Shown piece by piece: positions 14,294 through 22,997 of a DNA stretch of 30,988 nt (position 1 is the first letter of the stretch; each line of letters opens with the position of its first letter). The position numbers and the translations under genes were made by a program. This stretch comes from Bacillota bacterium (GTDB taxonomy: Bacteria > Bacillota > Clostridia > Oscillospirales > Oscillospiraceae). Where the stretch lies: assembly GCA_029268085.1 (NCBI GenBank), contig JAJUHD010000004.1, forward strand, positions 1 through 30,988, given 5' to 3'. Under the pieces are notes generated by a model, which searched no databases, was not told where the DNA came from, and saw only the letters and a program-made list of their open reading frames with translations.

Positions 14294-15307
14294 ATGGCGA
14301 TGGCAAAAATCAAAGGTCTTAACGGCAAGGCGAAAGCGGCGATCATTGCGATATCGCTCGGGACGGAATCGGCGGCCGCGGTTTTCAAGCACCTTAAGGA
14401 AGAAGAAATCGAGCAGCTGATTGTGGAAATCTCCAGGATCGGGAGCATAGAGCCCGGAATAACCGAACAGGTTATGGAAGAATTCTACGAAATGTGCCTC
14501 GCCCAGAAGTACATAACCGAAGGCGGAATGGATTTCGCCAAGGAGGTATTGGAGAAGGCGTTCGGAGCGCAGGGGGCATCGAGCATAATCGACAAAATAA
14601 CGAGCACGCTTAAGGTGAGAGCCTTTGATTTCATAAGAAAAATCGAACCGCAGTACCTGCTCGGGTTTTTGCAGAACGAGCATCCGCAGACGGTGGCGCT
14701 TGTGCTCTCATACGCAAGGGTAGACCAGGCGTCTCAGATAATCTCCATGCTTCCGAAGGACAAGCAGCTTGACGTGATAGAGAGGATGGCCACACTCGAC
14801 AGGACATCTCCCGAAACCATAAGGGACGTCGAGGCGTCCCTTGAAAAGAAGCTCTCAAGCGTGTTCTCAGACCAGTATATGGAGGCGGGCGGAGTCAAAA
14901 ACGTCGCCGAGATACTTAACCACGTTGACAGAACTACCGAAAAGTACATATCCGAGGAGCTTTTCAAGAGGAACCAGTCCCTGGCGGAAGAGATACGCAA
15001 GCGCATGTTCGTGTTCGAGGATATTGTAACGCTCGACGATACGGCAATACAGCGCGTACTCAGGGAAGTCAATTCGAAGGATCTGATGATAGCCCTCAAG
15101 GGCTCCAACACCGATACGCAGGAAATAATCTATGCGAACATGTCTACCAGACTGAGAGACACCATAAAGGAAGAAATCCAGTACCTGAGAGGCATAAGGG
15201 TAAGAGACGTAGACGAGGCCCAGCAGAGAATCGTCGACGTCGTCAGGACGCTGGAAGAGGCCGGCGAGATTACCGTACGAAGGGGGTTTGACGATGTACT
15301 CATCTGA
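14294..15307 (+). CDS. fliG: flagellar motor switch protein FliG
   Basis: A 337-residue rotor protein that couples stator force to the C ring. The N-terminal FliF-binding domain starts with KIKGLNGKAKAAIIAISLG (5-23), the middle domain carries the EHPQT motif (129-133), and the C-terminal domain holds the charged torque helix (around 280-300, RLRDTIKEEIQYLRG). It follows fliF by 1 nt, and its last 14 nt overlap fliH, which implies coupled translation. Confidence 0.97.
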   Translation: MAMAKIKGLNGKAKAAIIAISLGTESAAAVFKHLKEEEIEQLIVEISRIGSIEPGITEQVMEEFYEMCLAQKYITEGGMDFAKEVLEKAFGAQGASSIIDKITSTLKVRAFDFIRKIEPQYLLGFLQNEHPQTVALVLSYARVDQASQIISMLPKDKQLDVIERMATLDRTSPETIRDVEASLEKKLSSVFSDQYMEAGGVKNVAEILNHVDRTTEKYISEELFKRNQSLAEEIRKRMFVFEDIVTLDDTAIQRVLREVNSKDLMIALKGSNTDTQEIIYANMSTRLRDTIKEEIQYLRGIRVRDVDEAQQRIVDVVRTLEEAGEITVRRGFDDVLI

Positions 15308-16049
15308 TATGCTGAAAAGGGGACGCCTGAACGTACCCGGACGCTATAACATGCCGGAATTCGATTTCACGGAAGCGCATACGGAAGAAACCGATGAAGA
15401 CCCGCCTGAAAGTGTGATGCTGAACCCGAAAGCGGCTGAGGAAATGATAAAAAAGGCGCATTCGGACGCGCGCAGGATAATTTTTGAAGCTCAGCAGAGA
15501 GCGGAGCTCATATGCGAGAAGGCCAAAAAAGACGCGGAGGCGCAGATAAGGGAAAAATCCAAGGAGGCCTTCGAAGAAGGGTATAAGGAAGGGCTTTCGC
15601 AGGGAAAAGCGGAGGCCGAGGCAAACGAAAGGCAGATAATCGACGAGCTTCTGGAGCTGTCGTACTGCCTCTCAAACGAAAAGCGCAGGATAGCCGAGGA
15701 AAGCCAGAACCTTATACTGGAGCTGGCGGCGGAAATCGCGCAGAAGGTGGTCGGAGACAGTTTCGTCAAGGAGGACAAGGCTTTTATGTCAATGTTCCAA
15801 AAAGCCGTAAAGGAAATGCCGGCCGCCCAGAAGCTGACCGTAACGATTTCGGATAAGGACTTCAAAATAATGAGCTATGAGCCGCAGAAGCTCCTTGAGC
15901 AGTGCGAGGACTTCAAAAGCATAGAGCTCTGCCGGGACAAAAACGCTCCGGAAGGGACGCTGAAGCTGGAAACGGCTGTGATGCTTCTGGACGCGGGCAT
16001 CAACACCCAGATAGGGATGCTTAAAAAGGAAATAGCAAAAACATTCTGA
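15294..16049 (+). CDS. fliH: flagellar assembly protein FliH
   Basis: A 251-residue regulator of the FliI export ATPase and part of the peripheral stalk. The N-terminal 50 residues are acidic and disordered-looking, followed by a long Ala/Glu/Lys-rich coiled coil (about 50-115) with the glycine-spaced EEGYKEGLSQGKAEA block (98-112), then the globular C-terminal domain (LILELAAEIAQKVVGD, about 142-157). The ATG at 15294 is chosen because a GGGGG ribosome site ends about 8 nt upstream; an in-frame TTG at 15288 is too close. It overlaps the end of fliG. Confidence 0.9.
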   Translation: MYSSDMLKRGRLNVPGRYNMPEFDFTEAHTEETDEDPPESVMLNPKAAEEMIKKAHSDARRIIFEAQQRAELICEKAKKDAEAQIREKSKEAFEEGYKEGLSQGKAEAEANERQIIDELLELSYCLSNEKRRIAEESQNLILELAAEIAQKVVGDSFVKEDKAFMSMFQKAVKEMPAAQKLTVTISDKDFKIMSYEPQKLLEQCEDFKSIELCRDKNAPEGTLKLETAVMLLDAGINTQIGMLKKEIAKTF

Positions 16050-16071
16050 AAACGAAGGGCGTTGGCAAGCG

Positions 16072-17376
16072 GTGGACATAAAGGTGCTCGAAAAAATAAT
16101 ATGCGACTGCGATACCGTCGTCTGCATGGGCAAGGTGGAAAAGGTCATCGGGATGACGGTCGAGGCCACGGGGCTTAACGCGGGCATCGGAGAGCTCTGC
16201 AGAATACACACCCCGGACGGCAGGACCATTCTCTCGGAGGTTACGGGTTTTCGCGACGAGCGCGTGATAATAATACCCTACGAGGACATAGGGGGCATAT
16301 CTCCGGGCAGCTATGTGGAGGCCAGCGGAGAAACGCTGAGCATATGCGTAGGCGACGACCTCAGGGGGCGCATATTGGACGGGCTCGGAAGGCCGATAGA
16401 CGGCATGGGAGATTTCAGCGTGTCCGCTAAAAAATACAGCATTCAGGCTAAGCCCTCTAATCCGCTGACAAGGCCGAGAATAAACGAACGAATCAATATG
16501 GGAATTAAGGCCATAGACTCCCTGCTGACCTGCGGCGCGGGGCAGAGACTCGGGATATTCTCGGGAAGCGGAGTCGGAAAGAGCACTCTGCTCGGAATGA
16601 TAGCTCAAAACGTAGAGGCCGACATAAACGTAATCGCTCTGATAGGGGAACGCGGCAGGGAAGTCAGGGAGTTCATAGAAAGAGACCTGGGAGACGAGGG
16701 CATGAAGCGCTCCGTCGTACTGGTAGCGACCTCCGACCAGCCCGCTATGATACGTCTTAAATGCGCCTTCGTCGCCACGGCTGTCGCGGAATATTACAGG
16801 GACCAGGGAAAAAACGTCGTTCTTATGATGGATTCCCTCACGAGATTTGCGATGGCTCAAAGGGAGGTCGGGCTTGCGACGGGCGAGCCGCCGGTCGCAA
16901 GAGGTTACACCCCCTCGGTTTACGCGCTGCTGCCGAAGCTGCTTGAGCGTTCGGGAAAGTTTGAAACCGGCTCGATAACCGCGCTTTACACAGTTCTTGT
17001 GGAAGGGGACGACGTGAACGAGCCGATATCGGATACCGTAAGGGGAATACTGGACGGGCATCTGGTGCTTTCCAGAAATATCGCGATGAGAAATCAGTAT
17101 CCCGCCATCGACATACTGGGCAGCATAAGCAGGGTTATGAACGACATCGTGAGCGAGGAGCACCTGGAGCTTGCGAACAGTATGCGGAAGATAATGTCGC
17201 TCTATTACCAGCACTATGACCTCATAAGCATAGGAGCATACAAAACCGGCTCAAACCCCGAGCTCGACGAGGCCATAGCCAAAATATCCGGGATAAACGA
17301 ATTTCTGATGCAGAGAAAGGGCACGGCGTTTGATTATGATCAGACCATTGAACTTATGAAAGAGGCGTTGAGCTGA
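16072..17376 (+). CDS. fliI: flagellum-specific export ATPase FliI
   Basis: A 434-residue ATPase of the flagellar type III secretion apparatus, related to F1-beta. The Walker A motif GSGVGKST is at 165-172, the Walker B/DSLTRFAMAQREVGLATGEP block is at about 251-271, and the family insertion GRPIDGMG is at 106-113. The GTG at 16072 is the only in-frame start near the fliH end, with GAAGGG 12 nt upstream. fliJ follows after 1 nt. Length and motifs are typical. Confidence 0.97.
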   Translation: MDIKVLEKIICDCDTVVCMGKVEKVIGMTVEATGLNAGIGELCRIHTPDGRTILSEVTGFRDERVIIIPYEDIGGISPGSYVEASGETLSICVGDDLRGRILDGLGRPIDGMGDFSVSAKKYSIQAKPSNPLTRPRINERINMGIKAIDSLLTCGAGQRLGIFSGSGVGKSTLLGMIAQNVEADINVIALIGERGREVREFIERDLGDEGMKRSVVLVATSDQPAMIRLKCAFVATAVAEYYRDQGKNVVLMMDSLTRFAMAQREVGLATGEPPVARGYTPSVYALLPKLLERSGKFETGSITALYTVLVEGDDVNEPISDTVRGILDGHLVLSRNIAMRNQYPAIDILGSISRVMNDIVSEEHLELANSMRKIMSLYYQHYDLISIGAYKTGSNPELDEAIAKISGINEFLMQRKGTAFDYDQTIELMKEALS

Positions 17377-17377
17377 T

Positions 17378-17815
17378 ATGAAAAGTTTTAAATTCCCGGT
17401 ACAGAGCGTTTTGGATCTCAAAGTAAAGCTGGAGGAAAACGAGAAAATGCAGCTTTTGAAGCTTAAGGCGGCCCTGAACGCGCTCCAGGATGAGCTCAAG
17501 GCCCTTAAAAGCCGCTATGAGCGCAGCCTTCTGGAGAGAAGAGTAATGATAGCTGCCGGGATAGCGCCCTTAAGGCTTGCGGAGATGACGCTATACATAA
17601 GGGAAATGGACAATCAGATAAGCAATAAAAACCGAGAGATAGAAAGAATGCTTGAGGCGATAGAAAGACAGGCCGAGGCGGTTAAAGAAGCAAACAAGGA
17701 GACGAAGATGCTTGACAGGCTCAGGGAAAAGCATCTGGTGCTTTACAACAAATCGGTGCAGAAGGAAGAAGAGCTGGTCATAGACGATTTTCTGGCGGGC
17801 GTATCCAAATATTAG
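17378..17815 (+). CDS. fliJ: flagellar export chaperone/stalk protein FliJ
   Basis: A 145-residue protein, almost entirely a two-helix coiled coil, which sits in the centre of the FliI hexamer and links it to the FlhA gate. It begins with KFPVQSVLDLKVKLEENEKM (5-24), the conserved FliJ start. Identity rests on this, on coiled-coil composition and on the position directly after fliI (1 nt gap). Confidence 0.92.
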   Translation: MKSFKFPVQSVLDLKVKLEENEKMQLLKLKAALNALQDELKALKSRYERSLLERRVMIAAGIAPLRLAEMTLYIREMDNQISNKNREIERMLEAIERQAEAVKEANKETKMLDRLREKHLVLYNKSVQKEEELVIDDFLAGVSKY

Positions 17816-17839
17816 TGCTGGAAGGCAGGCTTAATTGTT

Positions 17840-19681
17840 ATGCTGACTACTGCGGTTCAAATTTATACGGATCAGAAAGCGGAAATCAAATGCGCAGGCA
17901 CTCCGGCGAAGGGCGAGAACGCCGCACAGTTCTGCGATTGCCTCAAATCGGTGGAGTCGAAGCTGAAACCTGCCGGGGAAGTCAAAGTCAGAAAAAGCTC
18001 GGCAGAAAATACGGGAGAGAACGGGAAAGACGAAAAGGACATACCGGAGATTATGATTGAAGCCGCCGCAGCGGAGCTCGGCGCGGCGGGAATAAGCGCC
18101 TCCAAGCTCGGTGACCTCTCTGTATGCAGCGGGGGAGAGAGCGATCCCAAAGCGGACGCCCCTGCGGACAATAAAAAAACGGAATCCATGACGGAAATCT
18201 CTGACGCCAAACCCCGAAGCGGGCTTAATAAAGTTTTCGGGAGCGAAACGCGCAGCAATGCGGAAACCGGAGTGAATTTTCCGGGGCCTGTCACCAGCTC
18301 CGAAGCCGGAGCAGGACAAAAAGCGCGGCCGGAAAACGAAATAAGCGGTACGGGCGAGAAAGCCGTAGGGTTCGCAGCCGCCCCGCAGGACGCCGCCGGA
18401 AATAAGAAGACGGCAGATACGGCGGAAAAAGCGCCGGAGGGAAACCCTGTGGGAAAAGCTGCGGAAGTCCCTGAAGCGGCTCCGAACGAAAGCCTTCGGT
18501 ACACAAGGCTCGAGTGGACCGTAAACAGGCTTAAGGAAGAGCAGGCCAAAAAGGGTTCGGAAAGCCTAAACTGCCCGCCGGCGGCAAAAACAGCAAACCT
18601 TTCCGGGGAAATTCAGCCTCAAAAACAGTCCGCAACGCAAAACGGAATTTCAGCGCAGGCAGACAAAGCTCCTGCACCGCCCGCAGCGTGGGCAGGAATG
18701 AGCAATATGAAAACCCAAAGCGTCGAACCGCCGTCGGCAGGCGGTGAAATCAGAATGAAAGTAACCGTAAATACCGTGAATACCGCGGACGAAACGAACT
18801 CCGAACCGGTTTTCAACATTCCGGAGCCAAAAAACGAAGCGGTTTTAGAAAAGGAACTCTTAACCAAAGCCGCTGAAAGCGGGATAAGCCCGGCAAACGC
18901 AGCCGCGGAAATGAAGGACACGGAAATCAAGCCGGCACGGGCCGTTATTAAGGGCGGTGCTGACGAAGGAGTCGCCGGAACGGATTCGGAAAAGCCTGTA
19001 ACGCCGAACGGCCAGGCCAAATCGGAAATAAAGGAAGTTCCTCAGAATAACGGCTCCGACAAACCGGTATTCAAGATCCGGGAGGGCGCAAAAAGCGCCG
19101 GAGAGAAGGAGACCTCCCCTGTGGGGAAAAATGAAACGGCTGCTAACAGGAATGCCGGAGGCGCAAAAGAAACGGCTTCACAGGTGGTACCCTTTGCGGA
19201 GGTATATTCCGGCAGGGAAAACGGAATCACATCGGCGGTAAGCGGCGAGAAACTCGTATCGCAGATAACGCGGGCGGTAAGAGGAATGACAAAGCAGGAC
19301 GGGGGAAAATTCGTTATGGAGCTTGCGCCCCGTGAGCTTGGAAAAATTACCGTGGAAATGAAGTATAGCCAGGGAAAGCTGAATGTTCTCATAAACGCCG
19401 CCAGCGACGAGACAGCGAAGGTCCTCAAAGCTCAGCTTAACGAGCTTAAGACGGCGCTGATGGCAAACAAGGTCGAGATAAACAGCGTAGACGTGGGCGG
19501 CAGGCAGAGCTCGGATCTATCGTTTTCAAACATGAACGGTTCCGGGGAAAGGTACAGCGGCTCCGAAAGGGGCGGCAACAACGGAAGCGGGGATTATTAC
19601 CGCGGCTACGTCGAAGAACGGGATGACGGTACACCAGAAACGGTATACGGCTGGAACCGGCTTCTTAACTACCTGGTATAG
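17840..19681 (+). CDS. fliK: flagellar hook-length control protein FliK
   Basis: A 613-residue secreted ruler protein. Residues 1 to about 465 are low-complexity (Ala, Glu, Lys, Pro, Asn, Gly) and show no fold. The C-terminal Flg_hook domain (about 470-555) holds GGKFVMELAPRELGKITVEM, then NVLINAASDETAKVLKAQ, the substrate-specificity switch domain. The tail after 555 is Gly/Ser-rich and ends with aromatic residues. The ATG at 17840 has only a weak GGCAGG ribosome site 10 nt upstream. The long N-terminal part suggests a long hook or simple sequence drift. It lies between fliJ and flgD, as is usual. Confidence 0.92.
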   Translation: MLTTAVQIYTDQKAEIKCAGTPAKGENAAQFCDCLKSVESKLKPAGEVKVRKSSAENTGENGKDEKDIPEIMIEAAAAELGAAGISASKLGDLSVCSGGESDPKADAPADNKKTESMTEISDAKPRSGLNKVFGSETRSNAETGVNFPGPVTSSEAGAGQKARPENEISGTGEKAVGFAAAPQDAAGNKKTADTAEKAPEGNPVGKAAEVPEAAPNESLRYTRLEWTVNRLKEEQAKKGSESLNCPPAAKTANLSGEIQPQKQSATQNGISAQADKAPAPPAAWAGMSNMKTQSVEPPSAGGEIRMKVTVNTVNTADETNSEPVFNIPEPKNEAVLEKELLTKAAESGISPANAAAEMKDTEIKPARAVIKGGADEGVAGTDSEKPVTPNGQAKSEIKEVPQNNGSDKPVFKIREGAKSAGEKETSPVGKNETAANRNAGGAKETASQVVPFAEVYSGRENGITSAVSGEKLVSQITRAVRGMTKQDGGKFVMELAPRELGKITVEMKYSQGKLNVLINAASDETAKVLKAQLNELKTALMANKVEINSVDVGGRQSSDLSFSNMNGSGERYSGSERGGNNGSGDYYRGYVEERDDGTPETVYGWNRLLNYLV

Positions 19682-19692
19682 GAGGCGCAGAA

Positions 19693-20148
19693 ATGAGCAT
19701 AACGGTAAACTCGGCAACTACAGCATCCGCCGCAAACGGAATATCCACCAAGAGCAATAAAAACGAATTGTCGATAAACGACTTCTTTACCCTGCTTGCG
19801 GCGCAGCTCAGCAATCAAAACATGATGAACCCCGTAGACAATAACGAGTTCATGGCTCAGATGGCGCAGTTTTCAGCACTTTCGGCGACTCAGGAGCTGG
19901 GAAAGACCTTCACAAACTTCATGGCGGTTTCATACATAGGGAAAAACGTCACCGCCTCCCAGACTGACACCTCCGGGAAAACCACAATAATAGAAGGAAT
20001 TGCCGAAAAGGTGGAGTTTATCAATAACAATACCTATATAACGGTAAACGGCACGAAAATTACACCTGACCAGATAACACAAATAACAAACGCGGAGGCC
20101 GCGGACGCCAAAACCTCGGAAACTTCCGAAACAGCATCTTCTATATAA
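19693..20148 (+). CDS. flgD: flagellar hook-capping scaffold protein FlgD
   Basis: A 151-residue hook cap needed for hook assembly. The conserved FlgD N-terminal module is at about 26-85: INDFFTLLAAQLSNQNMMNP (28-47), then FMAQMAQFSALSATQEL (54-70). The C-terminal Ig-like/tudor domain of proteobacterial FlgD is missing; a short beta-rich segment (about 80-130) resembles other short Firmicute FlgD proteins. It has an AGGAGG ribosome site 7 nt before the ATG, and follows fliK by 11 nt. Confidence 0.95.
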   Translation: MSITVNSATTASAANGISTKSNKNELSINDFFTLLAAQLSNQNMMNPVDNNEFMAQMAQFSALSATQELGKTFTNFMAVSYIGKNVTASQTDTSGKTTIIEGIAEKVEFINNNTYITVNGTKITPDQITQITNAEAADAKTSETSETASSI

Positions 20149-20175
20149 TAAATAATATTTTGGAGGAATGAAAAA

Positions 20176-20997
20176 ATGTTGAGATCACTTTATTCGGGAG
20201 TCAGCGGACTCAGAAGCCATCAGACAAAAATGGACGTCATAGGAAACAACATAGCGAACGTGAATACGACATCCTTCAAGTCGAGCAGGGTCACTTTTAA
20301 AGATGTCTACTATCAGACGCTTGCGAGCGCATCCGAAAACACAAGCATCAAGGGCGGCTCCAACCCCAGGCAGATTGGATACGGCGCCACCATTTCCTCG
20401 ATAGACGTAATAAATACCAGAGGAGGCTATCAGACAACCGACAGGGCTCTCGACCTGTATATCGCCGGGGACGGATACTTCGTAGTGCAGGACAACGTCG
20501 GCAACACAAGCTATACTCGTTCCGGCAACTTCAGCTTCGACGTGCAAGGCGGACTTGTGGACCCGAACGGAAACTATGTCGGAGGCTGGATGCCCGAATA
20601 TACTGCCGGTACTGACGCATCACCGATCATAATAAACAACATCAGCGAATACACCGATATAGCGATCAGCAAGGACGGCAAAATAACCGGTGTGCTGAAC
20701 GATACGGTTGAGGTGCTGGGTCAGATAGCCATCGCGAAGTTCAACAACCCTGAGGGCCTGGCGCAGCAGGATGGAATATACTTCCAGGAGACCAAAAACT
20801 CGGGAGCGCCCAACGTAACCTATCCCGGCGACGCGGGTTCCGGCACGGTGGTCTCGGGAGGACTCGAAATGTCGAACGTCGATCTCTCCAAAGAGCTTAC
20901 GGATATGATAACTACGGAGAGAGGCTTCCAGGCCAATTCAAGGGTTATAACCGTGTCCGACGAAATGCTGCAGGAGCTTGTAAATCTTAAGAGATAG
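20176..20997 (+). CDS. flgE: flagellar hook protein FlgE (short FlgG-like form)
   Basis: A 273-residue axial protein. The N-terminal signature LRSLYSGVSGLRSHQTKMDV (2-21) is followed by IGNNIANVNTTSFKSSRVTF (22-41); the C-terminal helix begins at SNVDLSKELTDMITTERGFQ (about 233-252). It is as short as distal-rod FlgG, but its position directly after fliK and flgD, and before flbD, is that of the hook gene of Bacillus and Clostridia, so FlgE is preferred. The ribosome site TGGAGG lies about 8 nt upstream of the ATG. Confidence 0.88.
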   Translation: MLRSLYSGVSGLRSHQTKMDVIGNNIANVNTTSFKSSRVTFKDVYYQTLASASENTSIKGGSNPRQIGYGATISSIDVINTRGGYQTTDRALDLYIAGDGYFVVQDNVGNTSYTRSGNFSFDVQGGLVDPNGNYVGGWMPEYTAGTDASPIIINNISEYTDIAISKDGKITGVLNDTVEVLGQIAIAKFNNPEGLAQQDGIYFQETKNSGAPNVTYPGDAGSGTVVSGGLEMSNVDLSKELTDMITTERGFQANSRVITVSDEMLQELVNLKR

Positions 20998-21082
20998 TCC
21001 ATGAAGCTTATATAAACTATTAAAAAAAAAATCCGACATATATGGCAGGATAGTATTTCCTGATGAGTAAACGAGGTGCGAA

Positions 21083-21292
21083 GTGATAAAGCTTACCAAG
21101 CTCAATCATGAAATTATTTATCTGAATCCGCTGATGATAGAAAGCGTGGAGATCACACCCGATACGGTCATTGTCCTCACGAACGGCAAGACGATGGTCG
21201 TCAGCAACACCATAGACTACATCATCAGCGAGGTTGTAAGCTTTTACAGCAAATTCAGGATATTTCCGATGGGGTACTATTCGGATAAATAA
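21083..21292 (+). CDS. flbD: FlbD/SwrD family motility protein
   Basis: A 69-residue protein of the FlbD family (SwrD in Bacillus subtilis, where it supports flagellar power). The family pattern IKLTKLNHEIIYLNPLMIES (2-21) and TLTNGKTMVV-like VLTNGKTMVV (31-40) is clear. It starts at GTG 21083 with a GAGGTG ribosome site 4-5 nt upstream. It sits between flgE and motA, its standard location. Confidence 0.92.
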   Translation: MIKLTKLNHEIIYLNPLMIESVEITPDTVIVLTNGKTMVVSNTIDYIISEVVSFYSKFRIFPMGYYSDK

Positions 21293-21310
21293 TAAGTCAG
21301 ATGGTGGATC

Positions 21311-22135
21311 ATGGATATTTTAAGCATAGTCGGATTTATAGGCGGCATAGGCGTATTGGTATTCGGAATAATCAGCGGCGGGGATATCCGTTCATACTGG
21401 GATAAAGGCTCGGTATTCATCACAATCGGGGGCACAATTACGGCTCTCATGCTGAACTTTCCCCTGAAGAGCATGAAGAATGTCCTTCCTGCCATGAAGA
21501 ACGTTTTCTTCACGAAAAAGCAGGACCCGATTAAGATTATCAATACGCTTGTGGAGCTTGCCGAGCAGGCGAGAAAGGGAGGTCTGCTTTCTCTCGAGGA
21601 AAAAGCAAAGGGCTTCAAAGACGAGTTCATGAGTCGCGCCGTGATGACGGTTATAGACTCTCATGACCCTCAGAGCGTGCGGGAAATGCTCGAGACCGAG
21701 CTGAACTATGTGGAGGAGCGGCACGGCGCGACTCACGCCATACTCGAAAAGGGCGCGTCCTACGCCCCGGCTTTCGGCATGATAGGTACGCTTATCGGAC
21801 TTATCAATATGCTGAGGACGCTCGACAAACCCGATACCCTCGGACCGAATATGTCAATAGCCATGATTACCACTTTTTACGGATCGGTTCTTGCCAACGT
21901 AATCTTCCTGCCGATGGCGGGCAAGCTTAAGGTGCTCAGCGCAAACGAGCTTTTCTGCAAGCAGCTGATAATCGAGGGCGTGCTGGCCATACAGGTAGGA
22001 GAAAACCCCCGTCTGATAAAAGAGAAGCTCATGGGTTATTTGCCGCAGAATACCAAGAACAAAAAAGCCGGCGCAAAAGGGGCAAAGGAAGAGAAAGACG
22101 GAAAAGCCCCCGAGCCGAAGCGGCAAAAGGCCTGA
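21311..22135 (+). CDS. motA: flagellar motor stator protein MotA
   Basis: A 274-residue four-helix inner-membrane stator subunit that forms the ion channel with MotB. Helices are near 4-22, 33-50, 152-170 and 183-203. The cytoplasmic loop has the torque-related ARKGGLLSLEEKA (87-99), and APAFGMIGTLIGLINML (152-168) is the family signature; conserved prolines (174, 201) are present. The C-terminal 25 residues are Lys-rich. Whether it conducts H+ or Na+ cannot be read securely. motB starts about 30 nt downstream. Confidence 0.95.
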   Translation: MDILSIVGFIGGIGVLVFGIISGGDIRSYWDKGSVFITIGGTITALMLNFPLKSMKNVLPAMKNVFFTKKQDPIKIINTLVELAEQARKGGLLSLEEKAKGFKDEFMSRAVMTVIDSHDPQSVREMLETELNYVEERHGATHAILEKGASYAPAFGMIGTLIGLINMLRTLDKPDTLGPNMSIAMITTFYGSVLANVIFLPMAGKLKVLSANELFCKQLIIEGVLAIQVGENPRLIKEKLMGYLPQNTKNKKAGAKGAKEEKDGKAPEPKRQKA

Positions 22136-22168
22136 ATTTGAGACGAAGGGCGATAGGGGGTGCAAACC

Positions 22169-22939
22169 TTGGCGAGAAAGCCTAAAAAATCGGAAGTCAA
22201 CACTAACGAATGGATGAACACCTATGCGGACACTGTCACGCTGCTGCTGTGCTTTTTTGTCCTACTGTTTTCGTTCTCCACTATCAATGAAAAGAAGTGG
22301 AAGGAGATCGTCGAGGCTTTAAGGTACAAGCCGCCCGCGTCCGAGCAGAAGCTGAATCTCGAGAACCTTGATCCTTCCAAGCTGGACGTGAAGGGCACCA
22401 TGACTCCGAGCGACAGCAAGTCCACCGAGGAAGCGCAGGATCTGCTTTACAGGACGATAAAAAACTATATACAGGAAAACAATCTCGAATCGAAAATCGA
22501 GCTCATAAAGGGCGATGACATGGTGACCATCAGGTTTAAGGACACCATACTCTTCAACCCCGACAGGACGGAGCTGCGCGAAGACGGCAAGGTAATATTA
22601 AACGACATAAGCAAGGTTCTGCTGAGCTCGATTGACATTATAAAAATGATAAACATCCAGGGACATACTGCCTCCACTCCCAAGGGTCAGCCAGAATTCC
22701 AGAACACCTTTGAATTTTCTACCAAAAGGGCGGTCAATGTGCTTGAATATATGATAAGCACCGCGAACATGGATCCCTTCAAGCTCAGCGCGATAGGCTA
22801 CGGACAATACCATCCGATTGAAAGCAACGAGACCGAAGAGGGAAGGAGCAGGAACCGCCGGGTGGAGATAATCGTAGAAAGCTACCCGATAGAGAAAAAC
22901 ATCAGCGTGGAGCCGTCCAAAAACAACAGCAAAAAATAG
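22169..22939 (+). CDS. motB: flagellar motor stator protein MotB
   Basis: A 256-residue stator subunit. A single transmembrane helix (about 19-38) contains the ion-binding Asp21 in YADTVTLLLCFFVLLFSF (19-36); after the plug/linker the OmpA-like peptidoglycan-binding domain (about 150-245) has GHTAST, then RAVNVLEYM, and SRNRRVEIIVE. TTG at 22169 is chosen because it gives MARKPKK, the usual MotB start, 8 nt after an AGGGGG ribosome site; an in-frame GTG at 22160 would add three residues. Confidence 0.93.
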   Translation: MARKPKKSEVNTNEWMNTYADTVTLLLCFFVLLFSFSTINEKKWKEIVEALRYKPPASEQKLNLENLDPSKLDVKGTMTPSDSKSTEEAQDLLYRTIKNYIQENNLESKIELIKGDDMVTIRFKDTILFNPDRTELREDGKVILNDISKVLLSSIDIIKMINIQGHTASTPKGQPEFQNTFEFSTKRAVNVLEYMISTANMDPFKLSAIGYGQYHPIESNETEEGRSRNRRVEIIVESYPIEKNISVEPSKNNSKK

Positions 22940-22942
22940 CCC

Positions 22943-22974
22943 GCAGGAATAAGCCTGCAAATCAAGCTTTGATT
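22943..22974 (+). other. two small tandem hairpins between motB and fliM
   Basis: GCAGG/CCTGC (22943-22947 with 22954-22958) is followed at once by AATCAA-GCT-TTGATT (22960-22974). There is no T run, so they are not clear terminators. They fill the 58-nt gap where fliL would be expected and may mark an mRNA processing or stability site. Confidence 0.5.
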
Positions 22975-22997
22975 ATTGCCGGAAAGGAGTGGATGCT

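Noticed and set aside
16021..17214. 397-codon minus-strand frame opposite fliI
   Set aside because: Antisense shadow of a conserved ATPase gene, with no recognisable domain.
20176..20997. Calling the short hook-type gene flgG
   Set aside because: Length would allow it, but the order fliK-flgD-this gene-flbD-motA is that of the hook gene flgE in Gram-positive operons.
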